Shown piece by piece: positions 1-10,041 of a DNA stretch of 64,000 nucleotides. The translations under genes were made by a program, and so were the position numbers. The notes beneath the pieces are model-generated. The model was not told where the DNA came from, ran no database searches, and saw nothing but the letters and a program-made list of their open reading frames with translations. Location: the NCBI GenBank assembly GCA_045837725.1, contig JBEWZL010000163.1, positions 434,001 through 498,000 of the forward strand, given 5' to 3'. Position 1 is the first letter of the stretch; each line of letters starts with the position of its first letter. The stretch comes from Vermamoeba vermiformis (Eukaryota > Tubulinea > Echinamoebida).

Positions 1-812
1 AAAGCATCGAAAAGAACTTTTCTTTCGAGCTCATCTTGCGAAATTGCGGTGCCAGTCGAATGGCTTCTTTGTCTCGTTGATAAAGTGCCTAATGAGATAG
101 GACTAGAATCGTTGTATGATTCGGGTGCACTACTACTAAGACTATCCGATAATCGAATAATGTCTTGGGCGGTGGCAATTGGAATTGGGGTCTAGATCAA
201 GAAAACAATTATTCATGAACAAAAAATTAATTAACTCAACTTGGTACTTACGGATTGCGTTAGTGATATGCCGCCACGATCCTCAAATAAATTTTCTTTT
301 TGTGGCTCATCTTCTGAAGCAGAAGACTCTGAACGCGGTGAATCTACAGGATTCTGATCTTCAACTTTTAATTCCTCTTCTTCTTTTGGTAGCGGCTCTA
401 CTTGAGCTGGACTTATTGCTGATTTTGCTAGCTCTGTAGCGTGTCGTCGAACTATATCTGCAGCCGCATACCGAAGCACAGGGACGCTCTTTAAGTTGTG
501 ATCAGATTTAAAGGTTATTTCGGTGGTGATTTCTTTTAGTTAATAGCATTGATAAATTAATATGTCATATTTGCCATCAATACCGACCATTGAGTATTTT
601 CATATACGCAGCCGTAATTTAAGAATTAATAATCAATTCCGGCATCCGTTTTAAAACGAATATTATTATATTTTCACGCCATTAGTGCGATTAAAAAACT
701 AATAATGATTATCTATAATATTATGAATGAGATAATGAGCTTACGTGAGCTTTACTGAGATCTTCTGACATCAAGGAGCTTTCGGTCCCCCCTTCAAGCA
801 ATAAGTTCACAG
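1..812 (-). CDS. Unidentified protein, 3' part cut by window edge (possible UBA-like helix)
   Basis: Three exons are supported on the minus strand. The upstream one (about 812-756) reads AVNLLLEGGTESSLMSEDL, which resembles the last helix of a UBA ubiquitin-binding domain. It joins in phase through a GTAAAG donor to an exon at about 532-248. That exon carries a helical start and then a Glu/Ser/Pro-rich acidic stretch, and ends at a GTAAGT donor. The last visible exon starts after CTAG near 190 and runs off the left edge; it is Ser/Thr-rich and looks disordered. The true start lies upstream of 812 and I could not fix it; coding-like sequence near 930-1000 may belong to it. The UBA call rests on one short motif, so function is open. 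Confidence 0.45.
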
Positions 813-1236
813 CTATTAATAATAAATTAATATATTATTGCAATGTATTATAATCTCCGTTTGCCGCAGATGCACCGCTTGCACCAATGTAACGGACTTG
901 CGTAATTCCGTTAGTAACTTACTTACTCTTCTATTACCAGGCAATAAGAGCCCAAATATGTCTGGCTGATGTGTTGGTGAATATTGATTCGGAAATTAAT
1001 AAATGATCACAACGATTCTGGGACAACCACCAAACGAGATTATATTGAAAATAATGACTACCTTTAGATACGCTTAAAACTATGAAATAATAATAAGAAA
1101 AACGTGACAAGCAGTATTCAAGTTGGATGGCTCTCATGAGCGTTCGAGCCAGGCTCGAAAAAGTCATTTCGCGCCAAAATCAGCGCCAACACAAATTTTC
1201 GACTTTTTGAATTTATTTTGTAATATTAAAAGCACC
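813..1236. promoter_or_regulatory. Divergent intergenic region between the left-edge gene and HAUS5
   Basis: AT-rich stretch between a minus-strand gene and the plus-strand HAUS5 start at 1237. It must hold the promoters of both genes. It may also hold one or two undetected 5' exons of the left gene, because GTAAG-like donors on the minus strand lie near 920-930. No RNA gene or repeat is seen. Confidence 0.4.
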
Positions 1237-4200
1237 ATGGAAGAGAAACGCACTAAGTTCGCCGAGCAATTGCTTCGGTGGGCTACAGATGAAATGCAAT
1301 GGGCGCCTGAAACTAAATACGCCAATTCAGCGCCTCCCACAGTTGCAGATTTGAAAAAGCTTTATCGCGGAGAATCAGTCAACGCATTAACATTCTTAAT
1401 GTCACATATTAAATCCGAGAAGTACGTTCTGCTAAGATCTGCTTTGATCGATCAAGCCTAACTAATCTCTCAACAGGAATGTGAAGCTTATTAAGGGCAA
1501 TATTGAACTATATCCTTCATAAAAATATTTCTTAAATATTATATTGTTAACCGGGCTCAAATCCCCCCGTAAACCGTTTTATAAAACTGTTCAAATTAAA
1601 TTTAAGTTTTGATTTTATGCAATTGTTTAATTTCCGAAGCGATTTAGAACTTTTTAATTTATTTTGTTGAAAGAATTCGATAAATTAAAAATTTTAATAA
1701 TAATTAAACATTTTAATTAATCAATACTGGCGGTGCGATGCATTGCCCTCGCCCGTTAGCAATAGTAATATCACACGTATTTAGGGAAGTATATAATATT
1801 TATTTAACGTTGCAATACAAATATACAGTACGATCAGCGGGACAGCTGTTGTGCACTTGTGAGTGTCAGTAGCGGTGGTAGGTTCACTTACCCAAGGCGC
1901 CGTGTATCGTGTGGTTTTGTGGCTTACTTCGTGATTAAACTTTGAAAAATGAACGGAAAAGATTCTGCGGTGACGTCAAGCTCCTTCCAAATATGGTCAA
2001 AATGGCCAAATTCATAGGAAATTCTTGTCCGAAAACTAGAATGACCAATCGTTAGCGAGCTTTGATTCGTTGTCACCGCAAGTCATGTTTTTCATTGTCA
2101 AAGTCAGCACAAGCCACGTAGCCACACGACGCACTGCACTTGGGTAAGTTTATCGCTAATGACACACGAGCAAGCAGAGCAACCAGCCGCCTTGAACTGT
2201 CGTACTGTGCATTGTAATTGCAACGCTAAATAAAATTACGTTCACTAAATACTAGTGTCTTATTCACTGAAGCCACGTGCCGAACGTGACCGCGAGCACC
2301 GCTGGTATCAATTAATTAAAATGTTTAATTATTATTAACATTTTAAATTTACAAATTCTTTCAATAAAATGTAGAAATCGAAGTTCTAAATCGCTTCGCA
2401 AATTAAACATTTGAATAAAATTAAAACTTTAATTTAATTTGAACAGTTTTATAAAACAGTTTACGGGGGGATTTGAGCCCGGTTAACAATATTTTATAGC
2501 AGACATAATTTATTCTTTAATTCAAACCTACAGCGAACAAATCTGTTAGTAATCAAAAATTAGAAGAGGAAAAGCGAAAATTAAAGGCAGAACGAGACAA
2601 ATTACGAGCAATGGTCGACAATACACGATCAAATATCAGTATGGTCAAAACTGAAGTGGATCAAATCAATAAAGAGCTGATCTCAACAGGTAAGCAATGA
2701 AATCTCTGGAATAAACAGATATTGATCGTTCTACTATAGACCAACGACTAAATGAGTCAAAAGCTTCATTGCGCGAATTTCAACAACGACAATCACTTTT
2801 ACAAGGCTACGACCAGAAAATGCAGAACCTGATCGCCTTGCTGAACGAATACAATAAACGACTGACGCTAATCGCACAAAAGTTGGTCATTAAGAAAGAC
2901 AGCAAGAGGTAACCATCCATAAATCTGAATATTAGATCCGCGACACAATGACTTACGATCCAAATCCAGCTCTGAAAATGTCTTAAAAGACGGCGAAAAC
3001 ATCGAAAACTCGCTATCGGTGAGTCTAAAACAAATTATATCATAAATTAATCGGTTAGTTGACACGCTTGATTTTAGGCCTCACTCAAACAAATTCTCGG
3101 AGCGGTTCAACAGCTGCTTATACACCTTCATATTAACCACAACAAAGTCGCTTCAATAGTGTTTAATTCTTTGCAAGGCCAGTCACTATCGAGCGAAGAA
3201 GCCAAAAGCGTCGAATCAACTGTAGAAAGTACTGTAGAGGTACGCGAAAGCTGGATCCAACACGACCTCATAATTTGACTAACACTAATCGCTATAGAAA
3301 TTATTTAACGAGCCGATTGCTTTACTTGACTCGCTTATCCAATTAAGTAAAGTCGCGGGTCAAGCCTTGAAACACGACGTTGAAAATTTTGATATGAAAA
3401 AAGAAGCGCAACACTTCAAGTAAGATCTGCTAACCCAATTCTAATGTTCAATACGCTAAGTATAATATTAGGTCGAAGTTAGAGGCTACGTCAGGCGAGG
3501 CAGGATATCTTTCAATTGATACCTTGCTGAGCGAAGAATTGGACAAAGAAAATATGGCCGATAATGCCAACACGAAAGAAAATCCTTCGTCAAAGGTTAA
3601 AGCCGTGTCTGAATTATTGCAAGAACAGCGCAAGGAACAAATTGCTCGATTCGTTGCTACTGAAGGCATGAAGAATCAAATCGCCGAGTTGAAGATGCAG
3701 ATGGATCAGTTCAAAAACCGTCGTTTGAGTATGGACGCTACTGCCAGCGACGATAAAGAGAATGATAGTGTTAATTCTACTATGGATGCTAAGCGAAAGC
3801 TCATTATGGACTTGCAAGACATTGAAGTCTTATTGGCGCAAGAAAAGGCTGCGCTACAAGTTACGGATCAGATCGTCAAACAACTGAGCACGCAAAAAGA
3901 ACTTCTTAAGAAGGACCTTGATTTATTAGTGGCCCTGTATAGCAAGATCCTGCAATTTGACTCCATTAACGTAAGTTTTCTATCATTACAATCCTGAAGA
4001 TCTAATTTTGCCTTCCACAATGCAGCAAGAAAAACAATCTTTCATTCAAGAGATGATTAAACAAAATGAAACAGTTCGTAAGGCCTTCGAGGCTCGAAAG
4101 AAAGACATCAAGTCGTTCGTGGCTCAAAAGATCTTCCCCTTCAAACAAATCTTGCTTAACTTGTCGCGAAGTGCTCATCAAGCGATGGCGCGTGAAATCG

Positions 4201-4911
4201 CAAGCTTTGATCGACTACCTTTGAAGAGTCTGTTGAAGACAGGCGAAGGGTAAGTCCGGATACGATTTTTTGTAACGGATCGAAACTGACTTGTAAGCAG
4301 CGAGGAGCAAAGACTAGTGTCCGATCTGTCGATTACTAGACAAACTTTGCCTAATCCAATGAGAGAAGAGCTTTATAACGCGCTTAGCTTGCCTACTTCA
4401 AAGTCGACTGAGGAGATCCTGCCTCACATTGTAAAAATGAAATATAGAGGTCAGTACCAGGCTATAATAGTGCTCAACAATACTGTTACTCATATTTTAA
4501 TGCAGCGGAGGACTTTGAAGCTAAAGATGAAGACTTCAAAGCCAATATCCAAGACATGAACGACGATCTCGAAACTCCTCAACTTAGCGACGTAAGTTTG
4601 ATCAAAATAACGCTCATTATGCTATAACATGTACTTATTATTCTATGCAGGTCGAGAATTTGGAAGCCCAAGTTAAGAAATTAGAAGAAATGCAGTTGGG
4701 TCAATGGTTGCCTGTTTTAGAAAGCACGTTACAAAATATTCAATCTGGTATCGAGAACTGCGACAATGTTCAACAGCTCGTTAATGATTGGTGGAGCCAA
4801 CCTGCGCAACACTTGGTCGATTGGATCGAGATCGACGGCATGAATTACTCGCAGTGGTTAGCAAAATGGCGAGATTTGTGGTTTAAGTTGCACAATTCGG
4901 CCGCTAAATAA
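1237..4911 (+). CDS. HAUS5: HAUS augmin-like complex subunit 5
   Basis: Augmin recruits gamma-tubulin to existing microtubules and drives branching nucleation in the spindle. The N-terminus has the HAUS5 signature: a Trp-Ala-x-Asp/Glu-Glu-Met helix, then a short Leu-rich segment, then VKLIKGNIEL, the counterpart of the human VKKIRGN block. The middle is one long coiled coil (for example KLEEEEKRKLKAERDKLRA-like heptads). The C-terminus ends in WWSQPAQ and QWLAKWRDLW, matching the conserved WWEQP and QWLQRW end of the family. Exons: 1237-1421, 1477-1509, 2532-2689, 2740-2908, 2963-3018, 3078-3239, 3298-3419, 3472-3970, 4026-4249, 4301-4449, 4506-4591, 4651-4911 (edges within a base or two). 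Joins keep frame throughout. The second intron is AT-AC type and holds a transposon. The start ATG at 1237 is the first in frame with the N-terminal helix. Confidence 0.85.
1510..2531 (+). other. AT-AC (U12-type) intron of HAUS5
   Basis: The intron begins ATATCCTTC, the U12 donor consensus, and ends CCTAC. A TTCTTTAAT element, close to the U12 branch site TTCCTTAAC, lies 11-12 bases before the end. Splicing there joins GAACT to AGCGAAC and gives GNIELANKSV in frame, as the family expects. No GT-AG alternative that I could find keeps frame. Without the inserted element the intron would be about 75 bases, the normal size here. Confidence 0.75.
1545..2488. mobile_element. Fold-back / MITE-like DNA element with long imperfect inverted repeats
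   Basis: The two ends are inverted copies: TGTTAACCGGGCTCAAATCC at the left, and its reverse complement at the right. Similarity continues inward with gaps for most of each arm. Paired blocks include TTGCAATACAAATATACAGTACG against 2205-2240, TTACCCAAGGCGCC against 2140-2155, and TGCGGTGAC against 2075-2085. Only a short centre near 1990-2060 is unpaired. ATAT flanks both ends (1541-1544 and 2489-2492), a candidate target duplication, though ATAT is its own complement and could belong to the repeat. There is no coding capacity, so it would be non-autonomous. I cannot assign a superfamily. Confidence 0.75.
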
Positions 4912-5204
4912 TAATATTTGTAACCATATCGTTGTAATTGCATATCGTTGGCGATCAGTCAAAATTGTAGAATAAATTTCATGCGTACATCCAAAAAAGA
5001 AGACCCTTTTTGCCGTTTGATATCAAACGATTTCTAATTAGGTAAATTCTGTACTATTTCTCTGACAATAAGGAGGGTCTTCGAATTCGCTACCGCGTGT
5101 ATTTCAGAAAAACTACCCCCGCCCTGGTAGATGTGCCACGTGAAAGACAAAACTTTGCAACTGCACGTTTTCTTCATTATTTATTAATTAGATACACAAG
5201 CACC

Positions 5205-7533
5205 ATGAGCAATAACAACCAAAACAAAGACGACAGTGTTTTATTCTTGGATCTCAACCCGGAAAACCCGACAACTGAGATCGAATCCGCTTGCGTGAAC
5301 TGCGGAGAAAATGGAACCACTAAGTTCATGCTTACTAGCATCCCCTTCTTCAAGGAGATTATTATTTCAAGCTTTGAATGCCCTCACTGCGATTACTCGA
5401 ACAAAGCCGTTCAGTATGGTAGCGTTCAGGATACAGGTGTCCGTTACACTTTGAAAGTCACTGGTCCTCAGGCAAGTACTATTACATATTTTTAGTAATT
5501 TTTGTAGTATTTTCAACACCGTTTCTGACTTGGAATAGTTCTTTGAAATGGATTGGGATCTGAGAATCCAATATTTAAATTTAGTCAAATTAGTTTACGC
5601 ATTTAAGCAACTTGATAATAACAGCACCCTTATTTTCTAGGTTATTAACCTAGTTGCTAATTTTTAACTATCTTAGGACATGAATCGCCGTATTGTGAAA
5701 TCTGATCACGCAACAATTACAGTCCCTGAAATCGACTTTGAAATTCCTCCTATCACCCAACAAGGCACATTGAACACTCTCGAAGGTTTCTTCATGCAAG
5801 TAAGTATTGCATTATTAACGTGTCACCAGATAGCGATCGCTAACAAAACAATTTTTTAAGAGCATTGATGGTTTGCAACAAGAACAACCTGTTAGAAAGG
5901 TAATTATTAACATATTCTAAAATATTATCAAATTACAAGCGAAAATAATTTTTGCTAACTTCGATCGCAGATCATGCAACCAGACGTTTACGAAAAAATC
6001 GAAGCCTACATTAAACAATTAGAAAAATGCATGCGCGGTGAAATGACATACACTCTTATTCTCGACGACCCTGCTGGTAACAGTTTCATCGAGAATCCGA
6101 TGGCTCCTCAAGAAGATCCGAATCTCCGAGTTGAACGATACGACAGAACTGAAGCTCAATCAGAGCAAGTCGGAGTGGTCCATAATGCTAAGAGAACTGA
6201 AAATAGGCCCATTGAGCCACAAGTTGACGCCGTTACTGGTGAGATCTATGGCCCCAAGAAATCGAACGTAGCAGCCAAGCAAGGCTCGCTTATTCGTATG
6301 TTGAACCCCAACGAGACCTTGGATGCATTAAGTACTGCTATTAAGGTATGTAACGCAATATATAATAGAATTAGTTTCGTCAAGTTCACATCCGACAAAA
6401 CACGAAATTTCCTTTGAACAAGTTGGTAGCTACCGAACACCCTTATAATATTATATAGTCATGCGTAATTACTAGTAGTACTTATATTTTTAGCCAATAT
6501 TATTGTTGATATTATGGAATGGTTTCTAACGAATATTTTGTAGCCTGCTGATATGAACGAAGTGATGCAATTCCCTGCCACGTGCCCGATGTGCAAAGAC
6601 CCTGGTATTCAAAAGATGCTTGACGTCAAGATCCCCTTCTTTAAGGAAGTTATTGTTATGGCCTTCGTGTGCGAGTCTTGTGGATTCAAGAACAGCGAGA
6701 TCAAGTCTGGCGGTGCTATTGCTCCGAAGGGTAAACGCTTGACCTTGCGTGTTACTAACTCTGAAGACTTGGCTAGAGATATTTTGAAGGTAAGATGATT
6801 ATATAATGATTATATACAGTTATTCTTTTAATCAAAATTTCTTCGTGCTTTGTACTGGATCCGTACAGACTTAGCGTAACATTGCTTCGAGTTATATAAT
6901 CCATACCATACTATCATAGTGTTGTACAATCAACCTATACAATCATAATGCTGTCTATAATGTAGTCCGATACTGCCGAGATGCGCATCCCTGAAATCGA
7001 GTTGAAGTTGACTGCTGGTACTTTGGGAGGCAAATTTACTACAGTAGAAGGTCTTGTTATGAACGTAGTCGAACAATTCAAGAGCTATCCTTTCATGGCT
7101 GGAGACAGCTCATCTGCTGAGGAACGCGATCGAATGGAAAAGTTTGTTAATCGTCTTGAAGGCGTAAGTACTTCTCTATCGTTGAGATATACTTTTAAAT
7201 ATTATGTTACACAATTACGCGATTTCTGGTGCATTATTTTGCATTATTAAGCGATCTCCAGAAATCAGTACGCGGATGTAGTTATCACTTTGTTAACCTC
7301 TTTTTCCTTAGATGGCCAAAGGAGCTGAACCTTTTACTTTAATCTTGGACGACCCTGTCTCAAACAGTTATATTCAAAGCGCGACTGCTCCTGAGAAGGA
7401 TCCGAAGTTGGACGAAGTCGAGTACGAAAGATCTTGGAAACAAAACGAAGTTCTGGGTCTCAATGATATGAATACTGAAGATTATGAGACTATTGAACCT
7501 GAGCATACAGAGCATAAAGAAGAAAAGAACTAG
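5205..7533 (+). CDS. ZPR1: Zinc-finger protein ZPR1
   Basis: ZPR1 is a conserved cytoplasmic/nuclear protein that binds eEF1A (acting in its folding) and, in animals, the SMN complex. It has two copies of a zinc-finger plus beta-domain unit, and both are seen. The first finger is CVNCGENG...CPHCDYSN, followed by a YTLKV strand and the PEIDFEIPP segment. The second is CPMCKDPG...[10 protein letters not shown], then RLTLRV and IPEIELKL. Each half ends in the family-typical [15 protein letters not shown] / [14 protein letters not shown]. Exons: 5205-5471, 5677-5799, 5861-5899, 5971-6345, 6544-6789, 6966-7164, 7312-7533. Intron 1 has a GC donor (CAG/GCAAGT). The C-terminus is acidic and lysine-rich. 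ATG 5205 is chosen because sequence before it does not fit the family. Confidence 0.92.
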
Positions 7534-7908
7534 AACGGCCTAAAAAGTTTGTAAGGATCAAAAACAAAAAATAATTCAACTTGTTAATAATAAACTCTGC
7601 CAATAACCTCAATAACTTAATCATAAACATTATCTCGAATACAAAAGATAAATAATTGATCACGACAACTTTTTTTCGCTAGCAGTGCACGAGCAGAACA
7701 AATTTCTTCGAAGAAAAAGCGTACCAAATTTTTTTCGCTATCAGAATATAGGATAGCAATCAGCTCATAATGTATAGATAGGTGCTAGCGAACGCTACGA
7801 TTGGTGGAAATTTCCCTATTCAGAATACAATCAGAAACAAATTTCCATAAAAAAGCTTCGTATTTACTTCCTTCCTTCCATTCACAAATAATTGTGGAGT
7901 TCAGTACA
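7534..7908. other. Intergenic region, ZPR1 to secreted-protein gene
   Basis: AT-rich sequence with the ZPR1 3' end and the promoter of the next gene. I see no further gene. The motif TTTTTTTCGCTA-GCAG/TCAG appears twice (near 7671 and 7731), a short direct repeat of unknown meaning. Confidence 0.4.
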
Positions 7909-9250
7909 ATGAAGATTTTCTTGGCCGCAATCGCGATCGCGCTGTTTGGGCTGGCAAGTATTCCGTTTATGATTGCTTAGAATCCAAATCTTACTGAATA
8001 TTATGCTATAGGTTGCATCACAACCGACTCTCTTCGCTCAGATCGACCGTTCAGACAATTCGGACACGGCAGTAACTTCTCACTTGGTCAACATTGATCC
8101 AAGCACTGGTCTTGTGTTTGAAACAGCGCCAATGTTCGTCGAGGCTAATGTATTGTAAGCTAAATTGTGCCCCGAAATAATTAATATTAAACGGACGGCA
8201 GCGGCCAGAGGCAGAGGTCTATCCCTTTCCCTGTCTCGACGATGGATACGCTCAACAAGGTCTACTATTACACTCCTAACCTTTACTCTACCTTCATATT
8301 TCGAGGAAATATTCAATCAGGCTCTCAGATGCCGCCTATCGCCTTTAATCTCGATTTCGTCAGCGCGTAAGGATCTCGATCCGCCTCATTTCGATTCTAA
8401 CTTTTTCTTGATAGGCTAACCTTCGATACGGTGGGTAAAAGAGTACTAAGTATGTCTACCAATGATATTTACAGCCGTAACTAACGGATCTCAAAGTTGC
8501 TGGAGTGCCGCACGCAACCAACGATCTAATGCTCGTCGCTTCCCCAGTCACCAATGATCCCTTATCAGTTGGTAATGCTTCCGTTAATTAATTAACCTAT
8601 TTTGAAGTGAATGTAACATTAGCTTTCGTTGATCAGTTGCGAATCTGACTGCCTTGAGCGGTAGTTCATATGCCTTCAGTGCAACGGTTGACACGAAGAA
8701 TGGAATATATTATTGGGTATCACTAGTTCAGATAAATGAGACGTATGACCAAATAAGGCTGAACCAGGTAAGTAAATTGAAGCATCTTCCACATCCAAAC
8801 TTCTGATGCGCATCCGTTCAGTTCTATTTCAACAACCCAAACGAATCTATTTCATATCCTGTATGTGGTCCTTGGCAGGAAGTCCCTCAGAGAATATTTT
8901 ACGATGGCCAGCGACAGAAGATAGTCATGTTCACAATTTCCTTTGATTCAATTAGTAAGTTTTAAATTGAAACTTTTTCCGGTAAAACTAACGATATTTT
9001 ATTTAATTGCACAGAATTTTCTTACTTTGTCAACAACATTAATCTCAAGACCGGCGCATGTCAAAGAACTGCAATACAACTCAGCGACTTAAATAGTGAT
9101 TGGGCTTACGACGTTAATTCTCAACTTGCGTACACTATGGCTGGATACACTGTGTATACATTTGATGCTACCTCCGGCAAAATGATACATCAGGCATACA
9201 CAAAACTTGACAGCCGAACTATTGGCTCTTTGGAGTTCGTGCATATGTGA
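7909..9250 (+). CDS. Secreted protein of unknown function
   Basis: The first exon (7909-7953) encodes a clean signal peptide, MKIFLAAIAIALFGL, and ends at a GC donor (CTG/GCAAGT) that joins to VASQPTLFAQIDR. Later exons (about 8012-8154, 8194-8370, a short exon near 8416, 8495-8570, 8636-8768, 8821-8955, 9014-9250) give short beta-rich repeats. Examples are KVYYYTPNLYSTFIF, KNGIYYWVSLVQ and QLAYTMAGYTVYTFDATSGK, in the style of a beta-propeller. There is no membrane anchor at the C-terminus. Exon limits around 8416-8500 and 8570-8636 are my best in-frame reading and could be off. I do not recognise the family. Stop is TGA. Confidence 0.65.
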
Positions 9251-9711
9251 TAAAAGGTACTGCCCTTGTCTAGTTATGTAACACCACGCGCGAAAAGAGT
9301 TCGCGCTAGGCGACATATCGCCTGAAAGATAAAAACACTTTGTATCGTTATTTATGTATGCGTTTTACTCTTATATCAATAAACAACTTACTGTTATTAT
9401 TCTGACTGTTATTTTAGGTACCTTTGCTCTCACTCTTGCAATTATTCAATCAAATAAATAAAATTTCTTTTGTAGCTGGTCATCTCGACCACCTTCAGAT
9501 GCGTCTTCAGGATAGAATGGGAGTGATCTTAAAAGCGATAATGTACCTGTCTGGAATCAGAAAATGATGTGGATTTATAACCATCCTCATTAAATTTCTT
9601 TGCGGATTCGTTGACCAGTCAAATACTGCTCAACACCCGGTTTTTTCTCCCATACTTATCTGAACGAGCTAACACTGCAAGTACATTACGTTCGTGCCAA
9701 CGTATTTCCAA
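9251..9711. other. Intergenic region upstream of U6
   Basis: Holds the 3' end of the secreted-protein gene (AATAAA-like signals near 9378 and 9458) and the upstream region of the U6 gene. I do not recognise a TATA box or proximal element at the usual spacing before U6. No protein gene is supported here. Confidence 0.35.
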
Positions 9712-9734
9712 TCGAGCTGAAAAGCTCAAATCTG

Positions 9735-9767
<33 letters not shown>

Positions 9768-9838
9768 GGTCCCTGCGCAAGGATGACATCAGAGAGAAGG
9801 AACTAACTACCCCTCGGGGTTTATTTATTTATTTTTTT
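9712..9838 (+). ncRNA. U6: U6 spliceosomal snRNA
   Basis: U6 forms the catalytic core of the major spliceosome. The central block is nearly identical to U6 of other eukaryotes: CTAAAATTGGAACGAT, then the ACAGAGA box at 9751-9757, the AGC triad in TTAGCATGG, and CCCTGCGCAAGGATGACA, which forms the internal stem-loop. The 5' stem-loop is GAGCT-GAAA-AGCTC at 9714-9727. The gene ends in a T-run at about 9831-9838, a Pol III terminator, just after a CCCC-T-CGGGG-like hairpin. It is the major U6, not U6atac, whose core differs. The 5' end is estimated from the hairpin. Confidence 0.95.
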
Positions 9839-10041
9839 GCGCAGAGCCTTCCAAGGATAACACAAAAACTGTTTTTCTTAATGTCTGTAGCTGTGTGAAA
9901 CTGGATCTGACCACATCCGCTAGACCACGAACATTCTGACAAATAGTGGTATTATCTTTTTATAGCATCAATGCTATCTTGCTCAAGAAGGGGATTGCTA
10001 TCTAATATCAGTCAATTTTTAAAGTCTCGCAGCTAATTGGA

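Noticed and set aside
1545-1575. GGGCTCAAATCC in the fold-back ends resembles a Pol III B box
   Set aside because: No A box or tRNA fold lies at the right distance, and the sequence is part of a terminal inverted repeat.
9611-9898. 95-codon open frame on the plus strand
   Set aside because: It overlaps the U6 snRNA, and its sequence is explained by that RNA gene.
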